A stretch of 64,000 nucleotides of DNA from Heyndrickxia sp050281185 (GCF_050281185.1 NZ_JBNNWS010000002.1:186001-250000); one strand, 5' to 3'; positions 51,817-61,407 are shown, counted from the stretch's first letter. Numbers and translations: made by a program. Notes: a model not told the origin generated them from the sequence alone.

Positions 51817-52514
51817 TCAATTCTCCCCCAATTTGGGGAAAATCGATAACCTTGTCCACGTATCGTTTGAATAGTATCATCAATACCTAGTGTTGCCAGC
51901 TTTTTTCGAACACGAGTAATATATACATTTAGAGTATTGTCATCCACAAAAGCTTGGTCATCCCAAATTTTTTCTAAAAGTCGATCACGACTAACAACCC
52001 GCTCCGACTTTTTCATTAATTCATCCAAAATTTTTGCTTCTGTATGACTTATTTCTATATCTTGATCTTTTAAGGAAAGTATTAATCGTTCAACATCCAG
52101 TTTTAATCCATTCACCATAATCTTACGGTCATTATTAGAATTAGCATATGTACCGTATGCTCGACGAAGCTGGCTATTAATTTTGGCGATGACAATTTCG
52201 TAGTCAAACGGCTTCGTAATATAGTCATCAGCTCCATTCTCCAGTGCCATAACTTGATCCATTTTTCCATCTCTTGCAGAAATAAAAAGGATTGGACAGG
52301 TAGAAATACTTCTAATTTGTCGACACCAGTAATACCCATCAAACTTCGGCAAATTAACATCTAATAAAACGAGGTGTGGTTCATACTGTTCGAACTGCTC
52401 CTTCACTGTTTCAAAATCCGTTACAGACATTGTTTCATAGCCAAATTTATGTAAATGCTCTTTTAATAAGCTAACAAGTTGTTTATCATCTTCAATAATG
52501 AATATTTTGGACAT
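51813..52514 (-). CDS. Bce-type response regulator, OmpR family (BceR/YxdJ-like)
   Basis: The 233-residue regulator has a receiver domain with the acidic pair EDD (8-10), phosphorylation site Asp52 in LVLLDVNLPKFDG and conserved Lys in DDYITKPFDYE. The C-terminal winged helix (about 135-230) includes LSHTEAKILDELMKKSERVVSRDRLL-type sequence (EAKILDELMKKSERVVSRD) and NTLNVYITRVRKKL. It is phosphorylated by the overlapping kinase and should bind the site upstream of the ATPase gene. First gene of the module, with GGGGATAC before ATG 52514. Confidence 0.95.
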   Translation of the reverse strand: MSKIFIIEDDKQLVSLLKEHLHKFGYETMSVTDFETVKEQFEQYEPHLVLLDVNLPKFDGYYWCRQIRSISTCPILFISARDGKMDQVMALENGADDYITKPFDYEIVIAKINSQLRRAYGTYANSNNDRKIMVNGLKLDVERLILSLKDQDIEISHTEAKILDELMKKSERVVSRDRLLEKIWDDQAFVDDNTLNVYITRVRKKLATLGIDDTIQTIRGQGYRFSPNWGRIE

Positions 52515-52782
52515 TTAAGTATCCCCTTTCAATTTGTCCCTCATTAAAGTGTATCAAAAATTTACCATATAAAAAGAAGGAAAAATTAAATTTACTATAG
52601 AGCCTTTGTAATAACCATTGAGGTGGATAAGAACTTCCCTTTCATCTCCAATTATCTTAAACACTTTTCCAATAACAATAAAGTACATTTGTAAGTTCTA
52701 TATAATTATTTCCATTGTGACTATTTTTGGTATTGTATTTTCGATAGAATAAGATTAAGTTCAGAAATTAAGGAGCATCGTG

Positions 52783-53478
52783 ATGAACAATCGAATTTTA
52801 TTTGTTGAAGATGATGAGTCTATTCGTGAGATGGTAGAAAGTTATTTAACGAAGGAAGGGTTTCTAATTACCACTGCCAAAGATGGAGTAGAAGCCGTTT
52901 CTGCATTTTTTAGTGATACATTTGACTTAATTATTCTCGATATTATGATGCCTAAGCTTGATGGGCTAGAAGTGATGAAGATCATCCGTGAAAAAAGCAC
53001 AGTACCTATCTTAATTATGTCTGCTAAAGATAGCGATACCGATCAAGCACATGGTTTAGGATTGGGAGCAGATGATTATTTATGTAAGCCATTTTCAATG
53101 GTTCAATTAGTCGCTCGTGTAAAAGCACAAATTCGTCGTGCCACCCAATACTCTCACCAAAATGAAACAGAACAGACAATCTATGTAATAGGAGACTTAA
53201 AGATAGACATACTTAATTACTTTGTAATGAAAGAAAATAAACCTATTAAACTAACATCAAAAGAGTTCGAGATTCTTAAACTGTTTGTTACTCACCCTAA
53301 TCGGGTTTACACGAAAGCACAAATTTATGAATTAATCTGGAACGATGATTACTACGGAGATGAAAATATCATTAATGTACATATGCGTAGATTGAGAGAA
53401 AAAATTGAAAATGATCCGTCAAATCCACAATATATTAAAACATTATGGGGAATCGGATATAAACTAGAAGGACAATAA
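52783..53478 (+). CDS. Response regulator, OmpR family
   Basis: I start at ATG 52783, seven bases after AAGGAG; GTG 52780 is too close. The 231-residue protein has a receiver domain (acidic pair EDD 9-11, Asp53 in LIILDIMMPKLDG, Lys in DDYLCKPFSM) and an OmpR-type winged helix (about 130-230) with LTSKEFEILKLFVTHPNRVYTK and INVHMRRLREKIE. The kinase gene starts two bases after its stop. With the ABC ATPase downstream, the set looks like an antibiotic-response locus of the BcrR/SpaRK general type, distinct from the Bce module next to it and transcribed the other way. Confidence 0.94.
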   Translation: MNNRILFVEDDESIREMVESYLTKEGFLITTAKDGVEAVSAFFSDTFDLIILDIMMPKLDGLEVMKIIREKSTVPILIMSAKDSDTDQAHGLGLGADDYLCKPFSMVQLVARVKAQIRRATQYSHQNETEQTIYVIGDLKIDILNYFVMKENKPIKLTSKEFEILKLFVTHPNRVYTKAQIYELIWNDDYYGDENIINVHMRRLREKIENDPSNPQYIKTLWGIGYKLEGQ

Positions 53479-53480
53479 AT

Positions 53481-54416
53481 ATGACGATCATTTTAGCAAT
53501 AATCATTGTTGTATTAGTAGGAATTATATTTTTTCAATACCTAGAGAAAAAGGCAATGAACACTAATTTAACTTATATTTGCGAAAAACTCCAATCCATA
53601 CTTGATAATCAAACGAATGAAAAACTATTAGTTGTAACAGATGATAAGTATCTTAAATCATTGTTAGTAGCCATCGACCAACTACTTGAAGTAAACGCTA
53701 AAATGAAAGCAAATTATATCAAAACCGAAAATTCAATGAGGAAGATGCTTTCAAATATTTCACATGATTTAAAAACACCACTAACAGTGATTCTAGGGTA
53801 TATCGAAATATTAAATGTCGATACAACCATGAAACAGGAAGAAAGAAATCAGCTGCTAGAGAAGCTTCACTTAAAAACTAGGGAAGTATTAGATCTCATA
53901 AATAAATTTTTTGATTTAGCCAAACTTGAGTCTGGAGATAAAGATATCCCATTAACAAAGGTAAATATTAATGAGATTTGCCGAAAAAATATCCTTTCCC
54001 ATTATGAAACACTTTCCTTGAAGCAGTTTGAAGTTAAAATCGAAATACCTGAAGCAAACCTTTTTGCATTAGGTAATGAAGAAGTGCTTATTCGCATTTT
54101 AAATAATCTCATCACTAATGCCATTACATATGGTGAAGATGGGAAAATGATAGGTTTATCAATTAGAAATGATGATGAATTTGTCTTTATTGATATTATT
54201 GACAAAGGAAAAGGTATTGAAGAGTTACATATTGATCGTGTATTTGAAAGAATGTATACACTAGAAGATTCACGAAATAAGGATTACCAAGGCAGTGGTT
54301 TAGGACTGACCATTACAAAAAGACTAGTTGAAGCATTAGGTGGCGAAATTCATTTAGTTAGTCAACCATATGAAAAAACAGTTTTTACTATTATGCTAAA
54401 AAAAATATCCTATTAG
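53481..54416 (+). CDS. Sensor histidine kinase with one membrane helix
   Basis: The 311-residue kinase has a single N-terminal membrane helix (about 2-20) and no outer domain. The dimerisation motif is SNISHDLKTPLTVILGYIEI (His95). The ATPase region shows ILNNLITNAITYG (N box), DIIDKGKGIEELHIDRVFERMY and GSGLGLTITKRLVEALGG. It starts two bases after the regulator stop, so the two are co-transcribed. A kinase with no outer domain is likely to read a membrane-borne or partner-protein signal (inference). Confidence 0.93.
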   Translation: MTIILAIIIVVLVGIIFFQYLEKKAMNTNLTYICEKLQSILDNQTNEKLLVVTDDKYLKSLLVAIDQLLEVNAKMKANYIKTENSMRKMLSNISHDLKTPLTVILGYIEILNVDTTMKQEERNQLLEKLHLKTREVLDLINKFFDLAKLESGDKDIPLTKVNINEICRKNILSHYETLSLKQFEVKIEIPEANLFALGNEEVLIRILNNLITNAITYGEDGKMIGLSIRNDDEFVFIDIIDKGKGIEELHIDRVFERMYTLEDSRNKDYQGSGLGLTITKRLVEALGGEIHLVSQPYEKTVFTIMLKKISY

Positions 54417-54603
54417 TTTGAAAAGAGCTTGTAGAAAACTGCAAGCCTTTTAACGTTTGTAGGAAAGATGTTCCGAATCCGAGCTATATGGAAAGAAAAA
54501 GAAACTTGTAATAAATGAGCAAGAAAAAAGAGATGCTTGTTCCTTACATTCTCTTTATTAGCCGCTACACAAATACCTTTTAAATGTAAAAGGAGAAATT
54601 CAC

Positions 54604-55527
54604 ATGTCATATATATTAAAAACAAATAATTTGACGAAAGTGTTTCATGGAAAAGAAGTAATCTCACAAGTAAATATGCATGTCAAAAAAGGAGAAATCT
54701 ACGGTTTTATCGGTCCAAATGGTGCAGGAAAAACGACGACAATGAAGATGATGACCAATTTAATTAAGCCTACGAGTGGGGAAATTGAAATTTTTGGGGA
54801 AAAATTAACAAACACCTCCTATAAAATATTAAAAAGAATAGGAACGATGATTGAATATCCTATCTTTTACGAGAAATTAACGGCAGTTGAGAATTTAGAG
54901 ATTCATTGTGAATACCTGGGGTATCATGATAAGACAGCAATTAAGCGGGCGTTAGATCTGGTAGGATTAAAAAATATAACCAACAAGCCTGTAAAGAATC
55001 TTTCACTTGGGATGAAACAAAGACTTGGAATTGCCCGTGCCATTATGACAAAGCCAGAGCTGTTAATTTTAGATGAACCAATCAATGGACTCGATCCAAC
55101 TGGAATTAAAGAATTAAGAGATTTGTTTAAAATGCTTTGTAAAGAATACGGGATTACCCTTCTTGTTTCCAGCCACATATTAGGAGAAATAGAGCAAATA
55201 GTTGACACCATCGGGGTTATTAATAACGGGAAATTAATTGAAGAAATTTCATTAGAAAACATTAATGGACAGCATACAGAATTTATTGAAGTAACTGTTG
55301 ATGATTGTAAGAAGGCGGCATTTATATTAGAAAATAAGCTTCATATATCAAATTTTAAAGTGATAAATAATAGCATTATACGAGTATATGATTCCAGTGC
55401 TGCTCAAACGGAAATTATAAAAGCTTTTATATTAAATGATATATCAATAGAGTCAATTAACAAGACAACAAGTACTCTTGAAGATTATTTCTTAAAATTA
55501 ATTAATGGCGGCGGCATACATGTTTAA
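54604..55527 (+). CDS. ABC transporter ATPase, BcrA-type (no adjacent permease)
   Basis: The 307-residue ATPase has Walker A GPNGAGKTTTMK (about 38-49), signature LSLGMKQRLGIARA, Walker B LLILDEPINGLDP and the switch SSHILGEIE. The BcrA/LanF-type class exports bacitracin or gives lantibiotic immunity and normally has a membrane permease gene directly downstream. Here a terminator follows the stop within 20 bases and no permease is present. A short overlapping frame at 55520-55681 (MFNIKKKG...) may be a remnant. AAAGGAG precedes ATG 54604. A 187-base gap separates it from the kinase gene. Confidence 0.92.
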   Translation: MSYILKTNNLTKVFHGKEVISQVNMHVKKGEIYGFIGPNGAGKTTTMKMMTNLIKPTSGEIEIFGEKLTNTSYKILKRIGTMIEYPIFYEKLTAVENLEIHCEYLGYHDKTAIKRALDLVGLKNITNKPVKNLSLGMKQRLGIARAIMTKPELLILDEPINGLDPTGIKELRDLFKMLCKEYGITLLVSSHILGEIEQIVDTIGVINNGKLIEEISLENINGQHTEFIEVTVDDCKKAAFILENKLHISNFKVINNSIIRVYDSSAAQTEIIKAFILNDISIESINKTTSTLEDYFLKLINGGGIHV

Positions 55528-55535
55528 TATTAAAA

Positions 55536-55575
55536 AAAAAGGAGGCACATATTCCTGTGTTCTCCTTCTTTTGTC
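55536..55575 (+). terminator. Terminator of the BcrA-type ATPase gene
   Basis: AAGGAGGCACA and TGTGTTCTCCTT form the stem with one mismatch and one bulge, followed by CTTTT. Confidence 0.6.
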
Positions 55576-55635
55576 ATCTTTTTTGGTATTACTCACTTTG
55601 TCTTATTTTCAAAAATTAAGGCTTAACTCTTTTCC

Positions 55636-56106
55636 CTACTTCAACACTTTTGCTTGTTCTATGAGACGTTTCATCGCTTGAATTTGTCCTAAGTGGTTAG
55701 CTTCATGCATTAATGTCAAACCAGCTAATTCTCCAAAGGTTTCTAGTCCCATGAATGGTTTATCAAGCTTTACATTAAATTGTTCCATTGGAATTTTTTG
55801 CAGACGATCTAATTGTTCCTTTAACTGAGGAATTAGTTCTTCAATTGGCGGGATTTCTCCTTCCCAATCTGCAGGCTTCGTTCCATTTCCAAAAAGCTCA
55901 ATGTAGTTTGTTGGAAGATGGTTTGTTTTATGAGGAAATCCTAACATAAACTGTTCTGTAACCGTTAAAACATGGCCGATTTGCCAATGGATTGTATTGT
56001 TAAATCCGGCTGGCTGTACACTTGCTGTGTCGCCTGAGATTGTTTCTACATTTTTTATAAAATATCCTCTTGTTAGCTTAAATTGTTTAATCAAAAGTTC
56101 ATACAT
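55636..56106 (-). CDS. DinB family protein
   Basis: The 156-residue protein is a four-helix DinB/YfiT-type bundle. The three metal-binding histidines are HWQIGHV (first His about 40) and, near the C-terminus, LMHEANHLGQIQAMKR (two His, about 134-138). DinB-type proteins are metal-dependent; several act as thiol (bacillithiol) S-transferases, others are unassigned. ATG 56106 has GGGAGAG upstream. Single gene, converging on the BcrA-type ATPase gene. Confidence 0.9.
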   Translation of the reverse strand: MYELLIKQFKLTRGYFIKNVETISGDTASVQPAGFNNTIHWQIGHVLTVTEQFMLGFPHKTNHLPTNYIELFGNGTKPADWEGEIPPIEELIPQLKEQLDRLQKIPMEQFNVKLDKPFMGLETFGELAGLTLMHEANHLGQIQAMKRLIEQAKVLK

Positions 56107-56390
56107 CTATTTTCTCTCCCTTCTTAGTGCCTCACCATAATATATATCATTATTTCAATGGTAGAACAAAAAATAAATATGCCTTTAGTTTTATTTTACT
56201 TTGTTCCAGGTGCAGGATGATAGTCTCCCTGAACATGGTGTTTGTGACCTTTATCGAATGAAGTTTCAAAACTGTAATAATGGACATGCATCCCTTTCTC
56301 ACTGGTTTCGCAGCTTCATACTTTACATTTAAAAATTCATATGTTAAATTAACCAATGAACCAATCATCCTACAAATTAGAGGTGGAAGC

Positions 56391-57068
56391 ATGGAAATTT
56401 CGAAAACAAATCGTCTATCACTTGTAGAACAGGTAGTATTCCAAATAGAATCTTTAATTGAATCGGGAACTTGGCTTGTTGGGAGTAAAATCCCACCCGA
56501 ATTAGAATTAATGCAGCAATTTGATGTAAGTCGTAATACTCTTAGAGAGGCAATCAGAGCGCTCGTTCACGCTGGACTCCTGCAAACAAAACAAGGAAGC
56601 GGTACATATGTATGTTCTTCCAGTGTACTAGGAGCAGCCCTTGAACGGAGAATTCAGAAGGCAAATTTATTAGAAATACTAGAAGTTCGACATGCTCTTG
56701 AACGTGAAGCTGCACAATTAGCGGCTATAAGACGTAATCAGGAAAATATTGCACGTATTCAAGAAATTCTTAAAGCATGTGAGAAAGCTGCCGAACAAAA
56801 TGATCGTAAAGCATATGTTAAAGCAGATATTGAATTGCATAAAGAGATTGTAGAAGCGTCTCATAACGGTATATTAATAGATTTATATAAACATATGACG
56901 TCTTCCTTACAAAGCTCTATTCAAAATTTGACAAAAATGACTACACATACAGATTTCCATATAGGTATACACCAGGAACTGGTTGAAGCGATCGTAAAAC
57001 AAAATGCGGATCAAGCTATAGCAGTAGTAAATGAATATATTACGCAATTTAAAGAAGCATTAATGTAG
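56391..57068 (+). CDS. GntR family regulator, FadR/FCD type
   Basis: I start at ATG 56391 (M-E-I-S-K-T-N), after AGAGGTGG; the longer frame from 56280 lacks a site. The 225-residue protein has a GntR winged helix (about 8-75: LVEQVVFQIESLIESGTW, PPELELMQQFDVSRNTLREA, KQGSGTYV) and an all-helical FCD ligand domain (about 90-220) with EVRHALEREAAQLAA, DIELHKEIVEASHN and the third His in HQELVEAI. FCD domains often bind metal and a carboxylate. It is 14 bases from the MFS gene, so it likely controls that transporter. Confidence 0.93.
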   Translation: MEISKTNRLSLVEQVVFQIESLIESGTWLVGSKIPPELELMQQFDVSRNTLREAIRALVHAGLLQTKQGSGTYVCSSSVLGAALERRIQKANLLEILEVRHALEREAAQLAAIRRNQENIARIQEILKACEKAAEQNDRKAYVKADIELHKEIVEASHNGILIDLYKHMTSSLQSSIQNLTKMTTHTDFHIGIHQELVEAIVKQNADQAIAVVNEYITQFKEALM

Positions 57069-57082
57069 ATAGGAGGTATCTC

Positions 57083-58303
57083 ATGAGTTTACAAGAAGTC
57101 TCATTACAACAAGAACAATCAAAAACCAAAGTTACTACAAAAGCAAAAATTATTTTACTTATTATTGGAATTATCCTGATTGGTGCAAATCTAAGAGCAC
57201 CGTTAACATCTGTCGGACCATTAATCGGATCTATTCGTGAAAATTTCGGAATATCCAATGCTGCTGCAGGTTCTTTAACAACTGTTCCCTTGATTGCGTT
57301 TGCTTTACTTTCACCTTTTGCACCAAAACTATCCCGTCGCTTCGGAATTGAAAATATTCTTTTCTTTTCATTAATTTTCATAACCGCAGGTATTGTACTA
57401 AGATATTTTGATGGGGTGAGTGCATTATTTACAGGTACTATTCTGATCGGTTTAGGAATTGCGATCTGTAATGTGCTGCTACCAAGTATGATTAAACAAA
57501 ATTTTTCTCAGAACGTCGGAGTTATGACAGGGGTATATTCTGTTTCGATGAATCTATTTGCAGCTATTTCTTCGGGGTTAAGTTTGCCCATGGCCACAAA
57601 ATTTGGATTGCATGGATCACTTGGGTATTGGGCCATTTTTTCAATTATTGCCATTTTATTTTGGATTCCACAAATTCGTTCAGGCGGGCATGCTAAAAAT
57701 ACTGTAGCGGTAAACCAACAATCGGTTAACTTATGGAAATCAAGTTTAGCTTGGAAAATAACATTCTTTATGGGATTACAATCATTAATGTTTTATACAT
57801 TTGTTGCTTGGCTTCCAGAAATTCTCGGCCAACAAGGAATTAGCTCTAATTTAGCTGGATGGATGCTTTCATTAATGCAGTTTGCTGTTATTCCATTTAC
57901 ATTTATCGTTCCTATTATAGCAGGAAAAATGAAAAATCAGCTTTTACTAGTAACGATTACTGCGCTTTTCTTTATCGTAGGATTATTCGGCATTTTAATT
58001 GGAAACGTGAAATTAATCCCTTTATTTATCATGATGGTCGGTATTGCCTCTGGATCTGCATTCAGCTTAGCGATGATGTTCTTTAGTCTACGCACAAAAA
58101 ATTCTCAACAAGCAGCAGAGCTTTCCGGAATGGCACAGTCATTTGGTTATTTACTTGCTGCTATCGGACCAGCTTTGTTTGGCATTTTACATGATGTGTC
58201 ACATAGCTGGACACTTCCTTTATGGGTACTAATTATTGGTTCTTTCTTCTTCTTTGTTTTTGGTATTGGTGCAGGAAAAAATAAATTTGTTTTAAGTAAA
58301 TAA
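57083..58303 (+). CDS. CynX/NimT family MFS transporter (YycB-like)
   Basis: The 406-residue protein has twelve helices and the CynX/NimT start IILIGANLRAPLTSVGPLIG (about 34-53), followed by GAAAGSLTTVPLIAFALLSPFAPKL-type sequence (split: AAAGSLTTVPLIAF, LLSPFAPKLSRRFG). Members transport cyanate, nitroimidazoles or other small anions; most are unassigned. AGGAGGT precedes ATG 57083. It forms an operon with the GntR regulator upstream, which supports control by its own substrate. Confidence 0.92.
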   Translation: MSLQEVSLQQEQSKTKVTTKAKIILLIIGIILIGANLRAPLTSVGPLIGSIRENFGISNAAAGSLTTVPLIAFALLSPFAPKLSRRFGIENILFFSLIFITAGIVLRYFDGVSALFTGTILIGLGIAICNVLLPSMIKQNFSQNVGVMTGVYSVSMNLFAAISSGLSLPMATKFGLHGSLGYWAIFSIIAILFWIPQIRSGGHAKNTVAVNQQSVNLWKSSLAWKITFFMGLQSLMFYTFVAWLPEILGQQGISSNLAGWMLSLMQFAVIPFTFIVPIIAGKMKNQLLLVTITALFFIVGLFGILIGNVKLIPLFIMMVGIASGSAFSLAMMFFSLRTKNSQQAAELSGMAQSFGYLLAAIGPALFGILHDVSHSWTLPLWVLIIGSFFFFVFGIGAGKNKFVLSK

Positions 58304-58327
58304 TGCTACTACCTTGACCTTTTAAAA

Positions 58328-58367
58328 GAAAATGACAGAGGGAGTTGGTCTCGTACTGTCATTTTCG
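58328..58367 (+). terminator. Terminator of the GntR-MFS operon
   Basis: GAAAATGACAG pairs with CTGTCATTTTC across a 17-base loop. Confidence 0.7.
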
Positions 58368-58393
58368 ATTTAAAATCTATAAAAATTTCACGT

Positions 58394-59017
58394 TTACCGT
58401 TTCTCATCTTTATCCACCATATATTTTCGAGAGGCATTCCTTATCTTTCGATATACAAAAATCAATACTACTAACAAAACTGTAATCCCTACAAAGATCC
58501 AAAAATAGGTTTTACCTATTTCTTGTGCTTTATCCCACTGAGAACCGAATACTCTCCCTAAAGATATAAAAGTACTTGTCCAAATTAATGCACCACCATA
58601 TGCATAAAAGGCAAACGTTCGAAAGTTCATCCTTATAATTCCGGAAAAATACCCAGTGAAATGTCGTACTCCAGGGATAAAATATGAAACAATCAGCACC
58701 TTATTCCCATACTGATTAAACCAAGAGGATGCTTTATCTATTTGTTTAGGACCTAAATGAATCCTATGCCCATACTTTTTAAAAAAGGGAGCACCTAATT
58801 TATAGCCGATTCCATAGGCGACTGTCATCCCAACCGAGCTTCCTAGTGCCGCAAACAGGATGCTTAGTCCCCAATGTAATTCACCTTGAGAGACGAGAAA
58901 CCCTGCATAGCTCATCAATGTTTGCCCTGGCAAAGGAAGGACAATCATTTCAAGCATTAATGCCAAGAATAATACAAGATAACCATAATCATTTATATAA
59001 TCCATCATAGACTCCAA
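58394..59017 (-). CDS. DedA family membrane protein
   Basis: Start TTG 59017, eight bases after GGAGGG; ATG 59008 is the alternative. The 207-residue protein shows the DedA signature: YGYLVLFLALMLEMIVLPLPGQTLM, then GSSVGMTVAYGIGYKLG and FFKKYG, and the conserved VSYFIPGVRHFTGYFSGIIRM (split here, about 108-129). DedA proteins act in membrane lipid turnover; some flip undecaprenyl phosphate or phosphatidylethanolamine. Which lipid cannot be told. Single gene. Confidence 0.93.
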   Translation of the reverse strand: MESMMDYINDYGYLVLFLALMLEMIVLPLPGQTLMSYAGFLVSQGELHWGLSILFAALGSSVGMTVAYGIGYKLGAPFFKKYGHRIHLGPKQIDKASSWFNQYGNKVLIVSYFIPGVRHFTGYFSGIIRMNFRTFAFYAYGGALIWTSTFISLGRVFGSQWDKAQEIGKTYFWIFVGITVLLVVLIFVYRKIRNASRKYMVDKDEKR

Positions 59018-59170
59018 GAGTTTCCCCTCCTTCCTTTGTTCTACATAACTGTATGAAAGTCAGAATTATTTGTTATTTATTGTAAATATTTTATATTATT
59101 TTCCCATATATTAAGAACGATTTGTTAATAAAAAAGTTTCGTTTTTGTTATTTCTAGTATATTCCCACAA

Positions 59171-59211
59171 TAAAAAATGCACAAACCTATTCTCAACATG
59201 GTTTGTGCATT
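59171..59211 (-). terminator. Terminator of the Tet(M)-like GTPase gene
   Basis: AATGCACAAACC pairs with GGTTTGTGCATT across 12 bases; on the minus strand it is followed by TTTTTTATTG. Confidence 0.88.
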
Positions 59212-59230
59212 CAAACTTTATTTTTTCTTC

Positions 59231-61210
59231 TTAAAAAGCACGAAAAACATGAAGCAAATACTCTTTTCTGTTTAACGGATTAAAGTCAGCTCGTTTTCTG
59301 GTAGGGAAATCTTTTTCCATTTTGTTAAATCCAAAAGGTTTTACTATAAAAACGCCCTCGCCTTCTGTAAAAGAATGTAGACCTTTCTTAAAATTCTCAG
59401 TAACAGCCATTGGCAGTGTACCTGTTAAATGAAACATCCCTTTTTGAAAGACTGGATCCTCAAATTCTGCCTTTAATCCGGACAATTTAAAAATCGCTTT
59501 ACTAAGCATACTTGCAGGAACGCTTAATTCAAATTGATTGATTGGTTCATATACATTAGTACCTGCACATTCAAGTGCCTCAAATAAAACGAGTGGCACT
59601 AATTTTCTAAAATCTCCTGCTGTAGTCACAGGGCTTGAATACCCTGTATGTGTAAGCGTTACAATAATATCAGTGACTTCCCACCCATATAAACCCTGTT
59701 TTAATACTTCAAATACTGTATCTTCTATTGCTTTATGGAAGGATAGAGGCAGTGAACCAAGTTCAACTCCTAATTTATATACTATACCACTGCCAGAGGA
59801 ACCATTTTCAACATTAAAACCTACTGTTGCATAAAACGGATTTTTAGTTGACCCCATTGTATCTAGAGCTTGACCGGTTCCTTTAGGCTTCTCAATACAT
59901 ATGATCCTTGACTCCGAGAAAGAAACATCCAAATAGTAGTTTTCCTTTAACATTGTTTCGATCACTTCTTTTTGGACTTCCCCAAAAAGTCGGATGTAGA
60001 TCTCATTATGAAAATCATCTTTCATAACATGAATAAGTGGATCTTCTTCGGACAATTCCACGAGAGCCTGGTATAACTGAAGAGTTCGTTGTTGTTCTTT
60101 TGCTTTTATACGTGTCTCTAGCTGAGGTGCTGCAAAATGAATATCTTTTATTTTGTTAGACCAGTTACCTATTACATCACCAATCTTGACATCTTTCAGT
60201 CCCCATACTTTACAAAAATCCCCCGCTTCCACTTTTTGTGATTGAATATTTTCCCCTTCATAAAATACATGAAGCTTTTTAATTTTATAGGTTTGCCTTT
60301 CAATGACACCATCACTCTTTTTACGATTAACAAATACATGCTCTCTCACATTTAAGCCACCTGAGAAAATTCTTACATAAGCAATTTTTTCTCCTGAAGA
60401 TTCTCTTTCTATCTTAAAGACTACCCCAGATAAAGGTCCATCGTCTTGAGTATGATTTACTGGAAGCATAGTTGCCACTCCTGTCAGTAATTCGGCAACA
60501 CCTATTCCAGTCATAGCTGATCCAAAATAGATAGGATAAGCTTGTGCTTCTCGTATTTGATTCATCAATACATTTTTTACTAGTTCTTCTTCTATTTCCT
60601 CTCCATTTATATACCTTTCAAGTAAACTCTCATCATGCAAAGATGCTAATTCAATACATTCCTCAAAAAAATCCCGATCTGAATGGAGATTCAAATTATT
60701 ATCAACAATAAACGCTTGTTTCGTTCCTATACTTTCCACTCTGTTTAATGGAATCACATGTTCAGTAAGTTTCTCTTTTATATCCTCGACCAATGAATAT
60801 GATCGTGCACCACTGCGATCAATTTTATTTATAAAAAGAATGGTGGGTATACCTAGTTTCATTAAAACTTTCATTAAAATCTTTGTTTGAGCTTGAATTC
60901 CTTCCACCGCTGATATGACTAGAATAGCTCCATCAAGTACACTAAAAGAACGCTCTACCTCTGCAATGAAATCCGCATGCCCCGGCGTATCAATTAGATT
61001 TACCTTCAAATCCTGCAGGAAAAAAGAAACGACAGATGCTTTAATCGTTATCCCTCTTCTTTTTTCTAATTCCATTGAATCCGTTTGAGTGTTTCCTTTA
61101 TCTACTTTACCGACTTCATCGATCACATTTGTTTCAAATAGGATACGTTCAGTCAAACTCGTCTTTCCAGCGTCTACATGCGCTACAATCCCTATATTTA
61201 ATATATTCAT
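59231..61210 (-). CDS. Tet(M)/Tet(O)-like ribosomal protection GTPase
   Basis: The 659-residue GTPase is related to EF-G and to tetracycline ribosomal protection proteins. G motifs are AHVDAGKTSLTERIL (G1, about 10-24), RGITIKAS (G2), DTPGHADF (G3) and NKIDRSGA (G4). EF-G-like domains II to V follow. The domain IV loop that displaces tetracycline in Tet(M) appears as HTGYSSPVTTAGDFRK (about 521-536), close to the YSPVSTPADFR form. Length and C-terminal helix fit the family. A resistance role is plausible but the changes in the loop (extra Ser, TAGDF) leave it open. It has no nearby mobile gene and its codon use looks like that of its neighbours. ATG 61210 follows GAGG by ten bases. Confidence 0.9.
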   Translation of the reverse strand: MNILNIGIVAHVDAGKTSLTERILFETNVIDEVGKVDKGNTQTDSMELEKRRGITIKASVVSFFLQDLKVNLIDTPGHADFIAEVERSFSVLDGAILVISAVEGIQAQTKILMKVLMKLGIPTILFINKIDRSGARSYSLVEDIKEKLTEHVIPLNRVESIGTKQAFIVDNNLNLHSDRDFFEECIELASLHDESLLERYINGEEIEEELVKNVLMNQIREAQAYPIYFGSAMTGIGVAELLTGVATMLPVNHTQDDGPLSGVVFKIERESSGEKIAYVRIFSGGLNVREHVFVNRKKSDGVIERQTYKIKKLHVFYEGENIQSQKVEAGDFCKVWGLKDVKIGDVIGNWSNKIKDIHFAAPQLETRIKAKEQQRTLQLYQALVELSEEDPLIHVMKDDFHNEIYIRLFGEVQKEVIETMLKENYYLDVSFSESRIICIEKPKGTGQALDTMGSTKNPFYATVGFNVENGSSGSGIVYKLGVELGSLPLSFHKAIEDTVFEVLKQGLYGWEVTDIIVTLTHTGYSSPVTTAGDFRKLVPLVLFEALECAGTNVYEPINQFELSVPASMLSKAIFKLSGLKAEFEDPVFQKGMFHLTGTLPMAVTENFKKGLHSFTEGEGVFIVKPFGFNKMEKDFPTRKRADFNPLNRKEYLLHVFRAF

Positions 61211-61349
61211 TTATTAAAATCCTCATTTCATTTCTCATAGTTAGTTCCTCTTTTCTTTGATTAAATTTCCGCATTATAATCACACTCCAATTATTTATTA
61301 CTAAATATTATAAAGCTTTTGTAAATTTTTGCAAAATTCTTTTGAACAG

Positions 61350-61378
61350 CAAAAACCATTAAGCTTCTGCCTAATGGT
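61350..61378 (-). terminator. Terminator of the small membrane protein gene
   Basis: ACCATTA...TAATGGT with an inner GC pair; the minus strand continues TTTTTGC. Confidence 0.7.
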
Positions 61379-61407
61379 ACTTTTATTTTTATTGAATTAA
61401 TGTAGTA

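Noticed and set aside
54924..55262. A 112-codon ORF opposite the BcrA-type ATPase
   Set aside because: Antisense shadow; the sense strand carries all ABC motifs in order.
55520..55681. A real 53-residue membrane protein after the BcrA-type ATPase
   Set aside because: It overlaps a terminator and the end of dinB and lacks a good ribosome site. I treat it only as a possible permease remnant.
59231..61210. Elongation factor G itself
   Set aside because: EF-G is longer (about 690 residues) and lies in the str operon. The domain IV loop and total length here fit ribosomal protection proteins.
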